This document shows, in pieces, positions 33,695-45,269 of a stretch of 64,000 nt of DNA; within the stretch, counting starts at the first letter, position 1, and each line of letters opens with the position of its first letter. The stretch comes from an uncultured Alphaproteobacteria bacterium (GTDB lineage Bacteria; Pseudomonadota; Alphaproteobacteria; Caulobacterales; Hyphomonadaceae). Made by a program: the position numbers and the translations under genes. The notes beneath the pieces were generated by a model, which ran no database searches, was not told the DNA's origin, and saw only the letters and a list, made by a program, of their open reading frames with translations. The DNA lies in the NCBI GenBank assembly GCA_903831255.1, contig CAIKWZ010000075.1:1-64000 (forward strand). The letters run 5' to 3'.

Positions 33695-34096
33695 TCAGGC
33701 GGGAAGAGCCGCCCTCAGAGCTTCAAGATACTTCAGCCGCTCCGCCGCGCGGCCTCTTCTTGCCTCATCACCGGGATCGCTGGCGTCAGCTCGCAGATCG
33801 CCGATCTGCTGCTCCAGCCGGCTCACATCGACGTCGGCGAGACGGACCGCCTCTTCCGCAAGGATTGTAAGACCGTCTGGAGTGACGTCGGCGAAGCCTC
33901 CCCGGACAAACACAGCCGTCACGCCGCCGGCCTCCCGGATCCGAACCACACCCGACTTAAGGGTGGTCATGAAAGGCGCATGACGCGGAAGAACGCCAAA
34001 CTCGCCCTCGACGCCCGGAGCGTCGACCTGCTCGACATCGCCCGAATAGAGCTCACGCTCCGGCGAGACGAGTGCGAATCGAAGGGTTTCAGCCAT
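33695..34096 (-). CDS. atpC: ATP synthase epsilon subunit
   Basis: 133 aa. F1 central-stalk subunit. MAETLRFALVSPERELYSGDVEQVDAPGVEGEFGVLP-type beta-sandwich start (PGVEGEFGVLPRHAPF), then a short helical tail. Last gene of atpHAGDC, 24 bp after atpD. Confidence 0.96.
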   Translation of the reverse strand: MAETLRFALVSPERELYSGDVEQVDAPGVEGEFGVLPRHAPFMTTLKSGVVRIREAGGVTAVFVRGGFADVTPDGLTILAEEAVRLADVDVSRLEQQIGDLRADASDPGDEARRGRAAERLKYLEALRAALPA

Positions 34097-34120
34097 CGGG
34101 TAACCTCTTCAGACCAGCAA

Positions 34121-35626
<1,506 letters not shown>

Positions 35627-35719
35627 TCATTCACTTGCTCGCCGCGACCACACCACCCCACATTGGAGACCGGAGCGGACGCAGATATTCCAGGCGGCGA
35701 CGCCCGAGGAGGGTGTCGC

Positions 35720-36598
35720 CTAGAGCGCTTCCGCTCCAGAGATAATCTCAATCAGCTCCTTGGTGATCTGCGCCTGACGCGCACGATTGTATCGAAGGTT
35801 GAGGGTACGGATCATGTCGCCGGCGTTGCGCGTGGCGTTATCCATCGCCGTCATCTGAGCCCCTGAGAAACCCGCCTGCGTCTCAAGCAGCGCCGACAGG
35901 ATCTGGGTAGAAAGGTACCGAGGGAGCAAGGTTTCGAGAATTGCGGCCTCTGACGGCTCGTAGATGTAGCGAGCTCCGCCGAGATCAACCGTCGGAGCAT
36001 CATCCGGAGCCTTGGCAGGGATCAGCTGAAGGGCCGTCGGAACTTGCGTCAGAACGTTTTTGAAGCGCGCAAACACGAGCGTCGCGACATCAAACTCTCC
36101 CGCTTCGAAACGATCAGTGACGGCGCCCGCGACACGAGCCGCAACGTCGCCATTCATCACGCGCTCCCCTCTGAGGTCGATATGACCGACGATCATGGGG
36201 CCGTACTGCCGCTTGAGGGCGTCAGCGCCCTTCTTGCCAATGGTCAGGATCTTGACCGTTTTGCCGGCATCGCGAAGCCTGCGGATCTCCGACCTCGCAA
36301 GCTTTACGATATTGGTATTGAAACCTCCGCAGAGGCCGCGCTCTGAGGTCATGACGACCAGAAGATGGACATCGTCGCGACCGGTCCCTGCGATAAGACG
36401 GGGACCGCCGGCCGCCGATGCGCCCTTCGCCAGATTGGCGATCACGGAGGCCATTCTTTGAGCATAGGGGCGAGCCGCTTCAGCCGCTTCCTGAGCGCGC
36501 TTGAGCTTTGCAGCCGCCACCATCTGCATGGCTTTGGTGATTTTCTGAGTGGACTTCACGCTCGCGATGCGGAGGCGAAGGTCCTTCAAGCTGGGCAT
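35720..36598 (-). CDS. atpG: ATP synthase gamma subunit
   Basis: 292 aa. Rotor shaft of F1: N-terminal helix [20 protein letters not shown], middle Rossmann-like part ([13 protein letters not shown]), C-terminal helix [19 protein letters not shown] and [16 protein letters not shown]. 48 bp after atpA. Confidence 0.97.
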   Translation of the reverse strand: MPSLKDLRLRIASVKSTQKITKAMQMVAAAKLKRAQEAAEAARPYAQRMASVIANLAKGASAAGGPRLIAGTGRDDVHLLVVMTSERGLCGGFNTNIVKLARSEIRRLRDAGKTVKILTIGKKGADALKRQYGPMIVGHIDLRGERVMNGDVAARVAGAVTDRFEAGEFDVATLVFARFKNVLTQVPTALQLIPAKAPDDAPTVDLGGARYIYEPSEAAILETLLPRYLSTQILSALLETQAGFSGAQMTAMDNATRNAGDMIRTLNLRYNRARQAQITKELIEIISGAEAL

Positions 36599-36646
36599 GT
36601 GGCGTCTCTGATCCTGTCAGCCTTGAACTGGGGTCTAGGCAACCAC

Positions 36647-38197
36647 TTACGCGAACGTCTTCGAGAAGGATTCGAGAGCGGCCTTGATCGAATCTTCGAT
36701 CTTCACGCCGCCCGCGCCCGCCTTCGAGATATCCTTCGCCGTGCGAATATCCGAGAGCAATGACGCGTGGTCAGAGTGCAGGTAACGCAGCAGCTCAGCC
36801 TCATAACGCTGCACCTGATCCACGGCCACCTTATCGAGGAAACCGCGCGTTCCGGCGTAAACCACCACAACCTGCTCTTCCATCGAAAGAGGAGAATACT
36901 GCGGCTGCTTGAGAAGCTGGGTAAGACGCGAGCCACGGGCCAGCTGACGCTGCGTCGCGGCATCAAGATCGGAGCCGAACTTCGCGAATGCGGCCATCTC
37001 GCGATACTGAGACAACTCGGACTTCATCGTTCCCGCGACCTGCTTGGTCGCCTTCACCTGAGCCGAACCACCGACTCTGGACACCGAGAGACCCACGTTC
37101 ACAGCCGGGCGAATACCCTGATAGAACAGGTCCGTCTCGAGGAAGATCTGGCCGTCTGTGATCGAGATCACGTTGGTCGGAATATAGGCGGACACGTCGT
37201 TGGCCTGGGTCTCGATGACTGGAAGCGCCGTCAGCGATCCAGAGCCGTGATCGGCGTTGAGCTTTGCGGCCCGCTCGAGAAGACGGGAGTGAAGATAGAA
37301 AACGTCCCCCGGATAGGCCTCGCGCCCCGGAGGACGACGAAGCAGCAGCGACATCTGACGATAAGCGACAGCCTGCTTCGACAGGTCGTCATAAATAATG
37401 AGAGCATGCATTCCGTTATCGCGGAACCATTCGCCCATCACGCAGCCGGTGAACGGAGCGAGATACTGCAACGGCGCCGGCTCCGACGCCGTCGCAGCGA
37501 CGACGATCGTATACTCCAGTGCTCCACGCTCCTCGAGGGATTTCACAACCTGGGCGACGGTCGAGCGCTTCTGACCGATGACCACGTAGATACAATAAAG
37601 CTTCTCGCTCTCATTGCCCCGCGCATTGATCGCCTTCTGATTGAGGATCGCGTCGATCGCGACAGCCGTCTTACCGGTCTGCCTGTCGCCGATGATCAGC
37701 TCCCGCTGTCCCCGCCCGATCGGAACCAGACAATCGATAGCCTTGATGCCGGTGGACATCGGTTCATGCACCGACTTCCTCGGAAGAATACCCGGAGCCT
37801 TTACATCAACCCGCCGACGCTCTGACACGCCAACCAGCGGCCCCTTCCCGTCGATCGGCTCTCCAAGAGCATTGACGACACGACCCAGAAGGCCTTTTCC
37901 CACCGGTGCGGCCACAATTTCTTCAGTCCGCTTCACGGTGTCGCCTTCGCGAATTCCGCGATCGTCTCCGAAGATAACGACGCCGACATTGTCTCTCTCG
38001 AGGTTGAGGGCCATGCCCTTCACGCCTGATTGAAACTGCACCATCTCGCCGGCCTGGACGCTGTCGAGGCCGTAGACTCGGGCGATACCGTCGCCGACCG
38101 AGAGCACCTGCCCAACGTCGGACACCTCGGCTTCAGCGCCGAACGTCTTAATCTGCGCCTTGAGGATGTCGGAAATCTCAGCGGCTCGGATATCCAT
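36647..38197 (-). CDS. atpA: ATP synthase alpha subunit
   Basis: 516 aa. Regulatory nucleotide-binding subunit; P-loop [62 protein letters not shown]. Starts 4 bp after atpH. The ancient alphaproteobacterial order, with Fo genes elsewhere. Confidence 0.98.
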   Translation of the reverse strand: MDIRAAEISDILKAQIKTFGAEAEVSDVGQVLSVGDGIARVYGLDSVQAGEMVQFQSGVKGMALNLERDNVGVVIFGDDRGIREGDTVKRTEEIVAAPVGKGLLGRVVNALGEPIDGKGPLVGVSERRRVDVKAPGILPRKSVHEPMSTGIKAIDCLVPIGRGQRELIIGDRQTGKTAVAIDAILNQKAINARGNESEKLYCIYVVIGQKRSTVAQVVKSLEERGALEYTIVVAATASEPAPLQYLAPFTGCVMGEWFRDNGMHALIIYDDLSKQAVAYRQMSLLLRRPPGREAYPGDVFYLHSRLLERAAKLNADHGSGSLTALPVIETQANDVSAYIPTNVISITDGQIFLETDLFYQGIRPAVNVGLSVSRVGGSAQVKATKQVAGTMKSELSQYREMAAFAKFGSDLDAATQRQLARGSRLTQLLKQPQYSPLSMEEQVVVVYAGTRGFLDKVAVDQVQRYEAELLRYLHSDHASLLSDIRTAKDISKAGAGGVKIEDSIKAALESFSKTFA

Positions 38198-38201
38198 CGG
38201 G

Positions 38202-38762
38202 CTAGGCCCCCTTCATTAGATTCGTGAGTGCGTTCAATTTATTACGTAGGGAAGCGTCGATCAGACGAGACCCGATCTGAAGCTGCAGCCCGCCGATGAG
38301 TTCAGGATCGACCTCGACATCGATGCTTACGGAGCGCCCGAGAGATGCCGAGACAACGCCCTCTATCTCACGGGCCTGCTCTGGGGTCGCCTTCACAGCC
38401 ACCCGGGCCACAACACGCACCTCACCTCGGTGGCGTGCAAGACGCTCCGCAAAGGCGGCGGCGATTGAACCGAGCTCCCCGCTCCGACGGTTCATGGCTG
38501 TCACGCCGATGAAGCGTCGGGTGAGGTCAGACAGACCAAGCTTCTCTCCGATGGCGGCGAGCACTCCAGCCTTTTCCTCTGCCTTGTACAGAGGAGAGCT
38601 GAGGGCCCTCGCCAGATCGGCATTGCCTCGGATCGTCGCCGCGACGGCCTTGAGATCAGCGTCGACCGGATCCAGAGACCCCGCCTGCAACGCCAGATCA
38701 AACAGCGCGGCCGCATAGCGGTGAGCCGCTTCGTCTATGGAAGTGGTGGATGATCCCGCCAA
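38202..38762 (-). CDS. atpH: ATP synthase delta subunit
   Basis: 186 aa, apparently from TTG 38762; there is no better start nearby. Peripheral stalk subunit: [32 protein letters not shown], and the C-terminal [30 protein letters not shown] typical fold end ([20 protein letters not shown]). First gene of the operon. Confidence 0.95.
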   Translation of the reverse strand: MAGSSTTSIDEAAHRYAAALFDLALQAGSLDPVDADLKAVAATIRGNADLARALSSPLYKAEEKAGVLAAIGEKLGLSDLTRRFIGVTAMNRRSGELGSIAAAFAERLARHRGEVRVVARVAVKATPEQAREIEGVVSASLGRSVSIDVEVDPELIGGLQLQIGSRLIDASLRNKLNALTNLMKGA

Positions 38763-38837
38763 AAGTTTGCTCGCTTGCCCCGAACCGCCGCGTCGATCTC
38801 AGGGACCCAGAAAAAATACCTGAAGACAACGACTTAA

Positions 38838-38863
38838 TGACGGCTGGCCGCAGTCTGCCGTCA
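38838..38863. repeat. Inverted repeat upstream of atpH
   Basis: TGACGGC and GCCGTCA with a 12-nt spacer, in the otherwise geneless region 38763-38982. It could be an operator or a structured leader of the atp transcript. No T-run. Confidence 0.35.
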
Positions 38864-38982
38864 GTCGATGGCGCAGGCGATAGCATGCTGCCCTTCGTGT
38901 GACAACACGCCCCGGATCCGAATTTCGCCCGCCTGGACGGGCGTTTCGTCGCGCCCCGGTTTGGGCAAGGGCGCACAGAGCG

Positions 38983-39022
38983 AAAAACAAAACGCCGATC
39001 GGAATCTCATCCAACCGGCGTT
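38983..39022 (-). terminator. Rho-independent terminator of the redoxin/haem lipoprotein gene
   Basis: On the minus strand, AACGCCGGTTGGA pairs imperfectly with TCCGATCGGCGTT and is followed by TTGTTTTT. It lies 36 bp past the stop at 39058 and insulates the atp operon. Confidence 0.8.
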
Positions 39023-39057
39023 GAAGTTTAACCCCCGAAGACGCTGGGGAAGTCGAC

Positions 39058-41049
39058 CTAACCTGTGACCCCGCCGCGGGCGGCTCTGGCCTTGGCCCGA
39101 GCCTGTTCCACAACAGTCATCCCGGCAGCGAACTCGGCAGGGGTCAACCCTCCGTCCTTATCGCTGTCAAGCTGAGCGAAATAAGCCTTCAGCGGCTCCA
39201 TCATGGGCCCCTTGAGCTCAGCTTCCTCGACTTTACTGTTCAGATTGTCGTCAATAACGGTGAACATCATGCGTTCGCTGAGGATCTTCTGGAGATCATC
39301 TCGGGGTTTGCCGGCGACTTCGTCGACCCAGCGGAACTGGACGCCGGTAAAGAGCATCTCTTCAAAGGATTGATCGCCCCACACGACTTCCTTGTTGGGA
39401 TCCGGATTGGCCGGATTCAGGTCTGAATTGTCATACCAGTAATCCGCCACCAGCTTGGTTTCCGCGGGCAGATCAATGAGATCCTTGTAGATGTATTCTC
39501 TCTGCCAGTTGAAGTCGTACTTGGGCATGTTGAGAAGCACTTTTTCAGTGCCGTCCGGGAGCACAGCCGTGAGCTTCGAGGCGTACCCGCGATAGTGAGC
39601 GTGGGGCTGGGACGCATAGATCTGCACAGCCGCAGGGAACTGAACATAAGCCCGCTCATGATGCCGGGACGTATTTGGCTTGATCGTGATCGTCGGGTCG
39701 GCGATCACGATCTGGCGCTTCACGAGCTCGGGTTCTTTATCAAGGAAATAGAACCCGATTTTGCTCACATCCGTAACCGCCTTGCCGAAGGGCGTGTAGT
39801 GCATCTGGAAATTGAAGGCCCCGCCGGCGGGGACATAAGTGCCCCATCCCTCCGGCGCTAAGTTCGATTCCGAACCGACCGCATACCCCCCCATCGAGAT
39901 ATCCCAGTCGAAACCGCCCTTGCCCTTCTCTGGCATTTTCGGAACCCAGCCGGCCAGAATATGGTGGACGCCCTGACGCTCACCGGCCTTGAAGGTCGTG
40001 GCCGCAAGCCACTTTCCTTCCTTCAGAGGGCTCGCAACGACAGGGACCTGATAGTCGACCACTCCGCTCGCAGGGATTTCATACGACGGAATTTCGACCA
40101 CAAGATCAGGCTTGCCGAGCGGCCATTCGGGCCGTTCAGTCACACCCTTGAGAAGCGGATCCTCGCCCTCCCCCCTGGGAGCCCCCGCCTCGATCCAGTG
40201 AACGAGCGTCTTGGTTTCAGCCTCGGTGAGGTTCTCGTCATTCTGGAAGAGATTGACGTGACGATCGACGTCATAAGGAGGCATGCGATCCACTCGGATT
40301 GCTTCGCGGATCATAGGCGCAAAGCCTTTGATCACCTCATAGCTGGTCATCTGGAAAGGACCGATGCCGCCCGGCTGGTGGCAATCCACGCACTTGCTGA
40401 GAAGGACGGGCGCAACCTCATCGACATAAGAGATCTTCGAGAACTCGGCGCGACGGGCGCGGTCAGGAAAATCGATCGCCGCCGCCTTGATCGGCACCTC
40501 AGCCACTGCAATCGACTGACCGGAGCCCATCGCAGCAAGAGCCTCAGAGAGATATCCGTCTGCCTTACGGGCCGCTGCCGAGCCATCCACCGGCCCATGG
40601 TAGACGATTTTCCAGGTTTTGGGATCGATGACGATCGCTTCTCCCGCCTTCGACAGACCAAGGCTCTCCCCGATCAGCTGGAACTCATCATCAAGCACAG
40701 GAGTCGCAAACCCTTGCCCAAGCGCCTCTGCACGAATCGATTCGCGATCATCAGCCAGGCTCGAATTGATCATCTTGAATTCAACCGTCGGATACCTGGC
40801 CTGAAGCTCAGCCAGAGCCTTGGCCGCGGCGCGGGAGGTTTCATCGCCATTGACCTGCGTCACCAGGACGATAGCCGCCGCCTTTCGATTGTACTTGAGC
40901 GTATGGGCCAGGCCGTCATGGTCGACCAGCATGAAATTATCGACCGTCGCGCCCGTAAGAGATGTGGTCGTCCCGCCTTCGGGGGAACAGGCGCTCAAAA
41001 CAAGAGCCGAGACACCGGCAAGCAAAACTCCGGAAACTGTTTTTATCAT
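39058..41049 (-). CDS. Multidomain lipoprotein: redoxin, cytochrome c motif, PHM-like copper domain, EF hand
   Basis: 663 aa; GGAGG before the ATG. Signal peptide with lipobox LSAC (Cys20). Residues about 30-190 are redoxin-like (TLKYNRKAAAIVLVTQVNG; VLDDEFQLIGESLGL) but lack a CxxC. One c-type haem site is C220-V-D-C223-H224. The C-terminal half resembles copper type II ascorbate-dependent monooxygenases, with GVHHILAGW, MHYTPFGKAV and QPHAHYRG holding likely copper histidines. An EF-hand calcium loop (DSDKDGGLTPAEF) ends the protein near 626. A periplasmic or outer-membrane electron-transfer or oxidative enzyme is likely; substrate unknown. Domain mixes of this sort are known in marine bacteria and planctomycetes. 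Confidence 0.88.
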   Translation of the reverse strand: MIKTVSGVLLAGVSALVLSACSPEGGTTTSLTGATVDNFMLVDHDGLAHTLKYNRKAAAIVLVTQVNGDETSRAAAKALAELQARYPTVEFKMINSSLADDRESIRAEALGQGFATPVLDDEFQLIGESLGLSKAGEAIVIDPKTWKIVYHGPVDGSAAARKADGYLSEALAAMGSGQSIAVAEVPIKAAAIDFPDRARRAEFSKISYVDEVAPVLLSKCVDCHQPGGIGPFQMTSYEVIKGFAPMIREAIRVDRMPPYDVDRHVNLFQNDENLTEAETKTLVHWIEAGAPRGEGEDPLLKGVTERPEWPLGKPDLVVEIPSYEIPASGVVDYQVPVVASPLKEGKWLAATTFKAGERQGVHHILAGWVPKMPEKGKGGFDWDISMGGYAVGSESNLAPEGWGTYVPAGGAFNFQMHYTPFGKAVTDVSKIGFYFLDKEPELVKRQIVIADPTITIKPNTSRHHERAYVQFPAAVQIYASQPHAHYRGYASKLTAVLPDGTEKVLLNMPKYDFNWQREYIYKDLIDLPAETKLVADYWYDNSDLNPANPDPNKEVVWGDQSFEEMLFTGVQFRWVDEVAGKPRDDLQKILSERMMFTVIDDNLNSKVEEAELKGPMMEPLKAYFAQLDSDKDGGLTPAEFAAGMTVVEQARAKARAARGGVTG

Positions 41050-41349
41050 CTGACGACTCCTCCCTCAGGCATCGTAAGCTTCTGTATAAAGCGCACATTT
41101 CGCGCCCATGCAATGTCCGCAGGGCCATCACGATTCGATAACCTCGAAGACCTTAACGGATTTTGACACCCTTGGCTCAGGCCGGCCGCATGACCGGAAA
41201 AAAGGGCCGTAAAAAAGACCTGGCGCGCGGCGGTAAGGCTCTCAAAGCCATTGAGCATCTACAGGATTCCGCCAGATTAACCGGCCTATCACCTTCAGAA
41301 GAGATACTGCCAACGTGTGCGTTAAACGCATTTCTCGGGGCCGTTCGTC

Positions 41350-42759
41350 ATGTCGTCAGATCTCATCCGCCGCCGCACAAAGATCATCGCCACGCTCGGT
41401 CCGGCGAGTGACGGAGCGCATCGAATGGAGGAGCTCTGCCGCGGCGGCGTGGACGTCTTCCGGATCAACTTCTCCCATGGCGATCACGCCCAGCACAAAA
41501 GTCGGATCGCGGCGGCACGGGAAGCTGAACGGGCCGCTGGCCGTCCCCTCGCCCTTCTCGCCGACCTTCAAGGACCCAAGTTAAGGCTTGGCGACCTCCT
41601 CAGCGGCACGATCGACGCGCGGATGAGTAGCGAGCTCCGCCTCATTGTGGCGGCCTCGAGCTCAGAACCCGACACCGTCCCCATACCCCACCCGGAGCTC
41701 GTATCCTCACTCCAACTCGGCGACCGTCTTCTCATAGACGACGGCAAAATCACCCTGATCGTCGTGCGCGCGGACGGAGACACTCGGATCTGCAGACCCC
41801 TGGCCCCTGGCCGTCTGTCCAGCCGCAAAGGCGTCGCTGCGCCCACCCGCCCAATTCCCATTCCGGCCCTGACTGAGAAGGATATCGCCGACGGTCGGTT
41901 CGCCATCGAACACGGGGTCGATTACCTGGCTCTCTCTTTTGTCCAGAGAGCAAGCGACCTGAGCCTCGCCAGAGAAGTCTTCGGGGAAAGAATTCCACTG
42001 ATCGCAAAAATCGAGAAGCCTGCTGCTCTCGATGATCTCGAAGCGATCGTCAGACAGTCCGACGCCGTGATGGTCGCTCGCGGCGATCTTGGCGTTGAAC
42101 TGTCTCCTGAACAGGTCCCGATTGCACAGAGACGAATTGTACGGGCATCAAGAGCAGCCGGAAAGCCGGTTATCGTCGCCACTCACATGCTCGAATCCAT
42201 GATCGAAGCCCCTGTGCCGACACGCGCCGAAGCCAATGATGTGGCGACCGCCGTCTACCAGGGAGCGGACGCCGTCATGCTTTCGGCGGAAAGCGCCGTC
42301 GGCCGTCACCCATCGGCGGCCGTAGCCATCATGGACCGGATTATCCGCGCGATAGAGTGCGATCGCGACGACACCTTGGCGGCGGCCCCTCGATCTGCGC
42401 CCACCCACTCGACCGCGGATGCATGCGCACGAGCGGCATCTCGTCTGGCCGACGATTTGAACTGTCCGCTGGTGGTCTTCACTCGATCCGGGGCATCCGC
42501 CCAACGGGTGTCGGCCACCCGCCCCGGCCAGCCAATTCACGCACTGACCCCAAGCCTGCCGACAGCTCGCAGACTTTCTTTGATATGGGGTGTCTCCGCA
42601 GATATCGAACCTGAGGAGCCCCGGTCATTTGACGACATCCTCGATGCCGTCACACGGCATGAAGCGGCCTCCGGGGTTCAACGCTTCGTCGTGACAGCGG
42701 GCTACCCGTATCACTCAGACAACTCGACCGACACAATCAAGGTTGTCGAACGGCGATAA
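41350..42759 (+). CDS. pyk: Pyruvate kinase
   Basis: 469 aa. Final step of glycolysis. RRTKIIATLGPAS, FRINFSHGD, DLQGPKLRLG, PLIAKIEKPAALDD, MVARGDLGVEL, ATHMLESMIEAPVPTRAEANDVA and MLSAESAVGRHP are all intact. C-terminal domain with the usual alpha/beta fold. ATG 41350; upstream frames on both strands are not convincing. Converges on the exonuclease gene 9 bp away. Confidence 0.97.
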   Translation: MSSDLIRRRTKIIATLGPASDGAHRMEELCRGGVDVFRINFSHGDHAQHKSRIAAAREAERAAGRPLALLADLQGPKLRLGDLLSGTIDARMSSELRLIVAASSSEPDTVPIPHPELVSSLQLGDRLLIDDGKITLIVVRADGDTRICRPLAPGRLSSRKGVAAPTRPIPIPALTEKDIADGRFAIEHGVDYLALSFVQRASDLSLAREVFGERIPLIAKIEKPAALDDLEAIVRQSDAVMVARGDLGVELSPEQVPIAQRRIVRASRAAGKPVIVATHMLESMIEAPVPTRAEANDVATAVYQGADAVMLSAESAVGRHPSAAVAIMDRIIRAIECDRDDTLAAAPRSAPTHSTADACARAASRLADDLNCPLVVFTRSGASAQRVSATRPGQPIHALTPSLPTARRLSLIWGVSADIEPEEPRSFDDILDAVTRHEAASGVQRFVVTAGYPYHSDNSTDTIKVVERR

Positions 42760-42768
42760 CGGACCTCA

Positions 42769-43494
42769 TCAGGGAGCCCTATAGTTGAGAACCTCCCTTG
42801 AGGGGCTTCTCGCCATGGCGGCCCGATAGATGGAAAGATTCCACTCAGCCCCGGTAAGACCGGTATGATCCGCAGGATTGCGGGTCTCATCATCGAGACC
42901 AAGCGCGGCGGCAACCTCACGATTCAGCAATTGAGGCGCCCCAGCGCCCCACGCAAGTGACGGCAGATCAAGCTGAAAATAACTGAAGAGCTCCCGAACG
43001 GATGACCCGTTCGGCTGAAGAAGCGCGTCCAGGAAACTTCGATCAAACCATGCGTTATAGGCGGCGAACAGCCATGTGCGCGGTTGGCCGTCGCCTCCGC
43101 CGTGTCGTCTGACGACCTCCGAATGAAAAGCAAGAAACCGGCGGGCGGCCTCCGCCTCCTCAACAGCCCCCAACTCCCTCCATCGCTGCACGGTAAACCC
43201 GTTCACCCGCGCAGCCCCCGGGTCGAGCCTCTCCGGATGGGCAGGCATTATCCGGACAAAGAAACGCTCAAGTTCACGTCCGTCAAGGTCGGCGTAAATG
43301 ACGCCAAGATCGATCATGTCATGAATGGCGGGATCAAGACCGGTGGTCTCAACATCAACAATAAAAAGACCCCACGATGTCTTTTCCTCAACCGGCCACA
43401 CTGTCTGTGACCACGCCTCCAACTGAACAAAAGCAGCCGCAAAAAGGCCGAGATAAAGGGTTCGCGCCAGAGACAGGAGCGTTCTAACGCGCAT
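42769..43494 (-). CDS. Membrane-anchored DEDD-type 3'-5' exonuclease homologue
   Basis: 241 aa from ATG 43494, which overlaps the preceding gene's stop (translational coupling); the frame is open to 43584. An N-terminal hydrophobic helix (LLSLARTLYLGLFAAAFVQ) suggests a membrane anchor. The exonuclease fold has ExoI FIVDVETTGLDP and ExoII YNAWFDRSFLD. ExoIII reads DHTGLTGAEWNL: the His is kept but the final Asp of HxAxxD is Gly, so activity may be altered. Short for DnaQ-type proteins with extra domains. Role unknown, possibly turnover of nucleic acid with the neighbouring nucleotidase. Confidence 0.82.
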   Translation of the reverse strand: MRVRTLLSLARTLYLGLFAAAFVQLEAWSQTVWPVEEKTSWGLFIVDVETTGLDPAIHDMIDLGVIYADLDGRELERFFVRIMPAHPERLDPGAARVNGFTVQRWRELGAVEEAEAARRFLAFHSEVVRRHGGGDGQPRTWLFAAYNAWFDRSFLDALLQPNGSSVRELFSYFQLDLPSLAWGAGAPQLLNREVAAALGLDDETRNPADHTGLTGAEWNLSIYRAAMARSPSREVLNYRAP

Positions 43495-45178
43495 CGAAGC
43501 CGCTCTCGAGCACGACCCGACCACGCGCTGGAGCGGAGACTGGAGAATGGGCCCCCAGATAGGTCTCAAGCGCCTCAACATCACCGCCCACCGGCGTCAC
43601 ATCCCGTCCGACAGAAAAAGCGGTGAAGCCGTCTCCTCCTGATGCCACGAAGTTATTCGTCACAACACGGTAGGCCCGTTCCGGATTCAGAGGAGCGCCG
43701 TTTACGCGAACGGATCCCGAAACCAGGGCCCCTGATCCGTCAGCCTGCCGGCGCCACCGATACGAAAAGCCATCTGAAACGTGCAGAATCTTCATGCCGT
43801 CCGTCCGGAATTGCTGCCTGAGAACAGCCTCGATTTCGGATCCAGTAAGCGTCAGAGCGGTCAGACTGTTGCCGAAGGGCTGAACCGCAAACAGGTCGGC
43901 AAAGGTCACATCGCCTGATTTAGACAAATCGCCTCTTATCCCGCCGGGATTCATAAAAGCTACATCAAACGGCTGACCCGTCGCACTGACAGCAGCCTCG
44001 CGCATGGCGTCAGCGATAACTGATCCCAGATCGCTTTCCCCGGCAGGGTCGCGCGCATAGCTGAGCGGCCCAGTCAGTCGACCGACAGAACGCTCCATGA
44101 GCGGAGCAGCAAGCCGCTTGTAAGCGCCTATCAGATCTCTCTGGAGCGGATCTTCTGCAAAAAGGTCTGTCCGGACGATGACGTTCTGCGCATCAGAGCG
44201 AACAATGTCTCTCGATCGACGGTCGAGCGTCAGGGACATGTCGGTGAACATGGTTCCGTACTGACTGGCGCTGGTAAGAAGACGGCCGTCAATGCGACAG
44301 ACATAAGACCGATGGGTGTGCCCGCTGATGATCACATCAACAGCCTTGTCTAGCTTCGGAATGATCTCTGTTATGGGGCCGGACAATCCCTCACACTTAT
44401 CGTCTCCGGCGGAATTGAAGCCGCCCTCATGAATAAGCACGACAAAGGCCTCAACGCCCTGAGTCTTGAGCTGAGAGACTTCTCGATTGACCGACTCTGC
44501 CTCATCGAGAAACGTCAGACCGGCGCGCGAGGACGGAGCAAGAAGCGAAGGCGTTCCCCTGAGCGTCAGTCCGATGAATGCAACCTTCACACCCCCGAAC
44601 TCCCGGATCTCATGAGAAGGAAAGACCGTGCGACCTGTCGCGTCATCGATGGTGCTGGCCGCGAGATAACGAAATCCCGCCCCCTTGAAGACCGCCGGCC
44701 CGCGACAACCGACCCGGGGGTGGCATCCCCCGTTCTGCATGCGCCGGAGCTCCTCTAGGCCCTCATCGAATTCATGATTTCCTACAGCCGAAAGGGCGAG
44801 GCCCATTTGAGACAGGGACTCAATCGTCGGCTCGTCCTGAAACATGCTCGACAAGAGGGGGCTGGCGCCGATGAGGTCCCCCGCCGCCACCATGACCGTA
44901 TTTGAAGATCCGGCTGACCGCTCGGCAATCGCCGAGGCAAGCCTCGCCGCACCCCCGCTCGGGATGGTGATGCTGGCGCCCGGGCGATCAGGATCAGGGA
45001 TCCTGACGCCACCCGCAGGGGGTTCGAGATTTCCATGAAAGTCATTGATCGCGAGGATCCGCACCTCAACAGGCCGGTCCATCAGCCCGACGCCTGCACA
45101 CCCGGCCAGCAGGGCGGCGACGCCAGGGACAAAGAGAGCCTTCAGCCTGGAAACCACGAACGACGCTGGGAGTTTCAT
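43484..45178 (-). CDS. 5'-nucleotidase/metallophosphatase lipoprotein
   Basis: 564 aa. Signal peptide with lipobox LLAGC (Cys27), so envelope-anchored. Metallophosphatase part: ILAINDFHGNLEPP, AAGDLIGASPL, VGNHEFDEG, ISGHTHRSY, supplying the two-metal site. C-terminal 5'-nucleotidase domain: NPGGIRGDL, FADLFAVQPFGNSLTALTLTG and VTNNFVASGGDGF for base stacking. Hydrolyses nucleotides outside the cytoplasm to salvage phosphate and nucleosides. Overlaps the exonuclease gene by 11 bp. Confidence 0.94.
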   Translation of the reverse strand: MKLPASFVVSRLKALFVPGVAALLAGCAGVGLMDRPVEVRILAINDFHGNLEPPAGGVRIPDPDRPGASITIPSGGAARLASAIAERSAGSSNTVMVAAGDLIGASPLLSSMFQDEPTIESLSQMGLALSAVGNHEFDEGLEELRRMQNGGCHPRVGCRGPAVFKGAGFRYLAASTIDDATGRTVFPSHEIREFGGVKVAFIGLTLRGTPSLLAPSSRAGLTFLDEAESVNREVSQLKTQGVEAFVVLIHEGGFNSAGDDKCEGLSGPITEIIPKLDKAVDVIISGHTHRSYVCRIDGRLLTSASQYGTMFTDMSLTLDRRSRDIVRSDAQNVIVRTDLFAEDPLQRDLIGAYKRLAAPLMERSVGRLTGPLSYARDPAGESDLGSVIADAMREAAVSATGQPFDVAFMNPGGIRGDLSKSGDVTFADLFAVQPFGNSLTALTLTGSEIEAVLRQQFRTDGMKILHVSDGFSYRWRRQADGSGALVSGSVRVNGAPLNPERAYRVVTNNFVASGGDGFTAFSVGRDVTPVGGDVEALETYLGAHSPVSAPARGRVVLESGFDAR

Positions 45179-45269
45179 AGACGACTATCCTCGATCATGT
45201 CGCAACGGATGGGATTGAAACCATCCTGACAAGTCTTGCAACAGGCGGCTTGTAGGGGAAAATGGCCGC

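Noticed and set aside
41163-41411. 82-aa plus-strand open frame before pyk
   Set aside because: It overlaps the pyk start by about 60 bp, lacks a ribosome site and has no recognised product.
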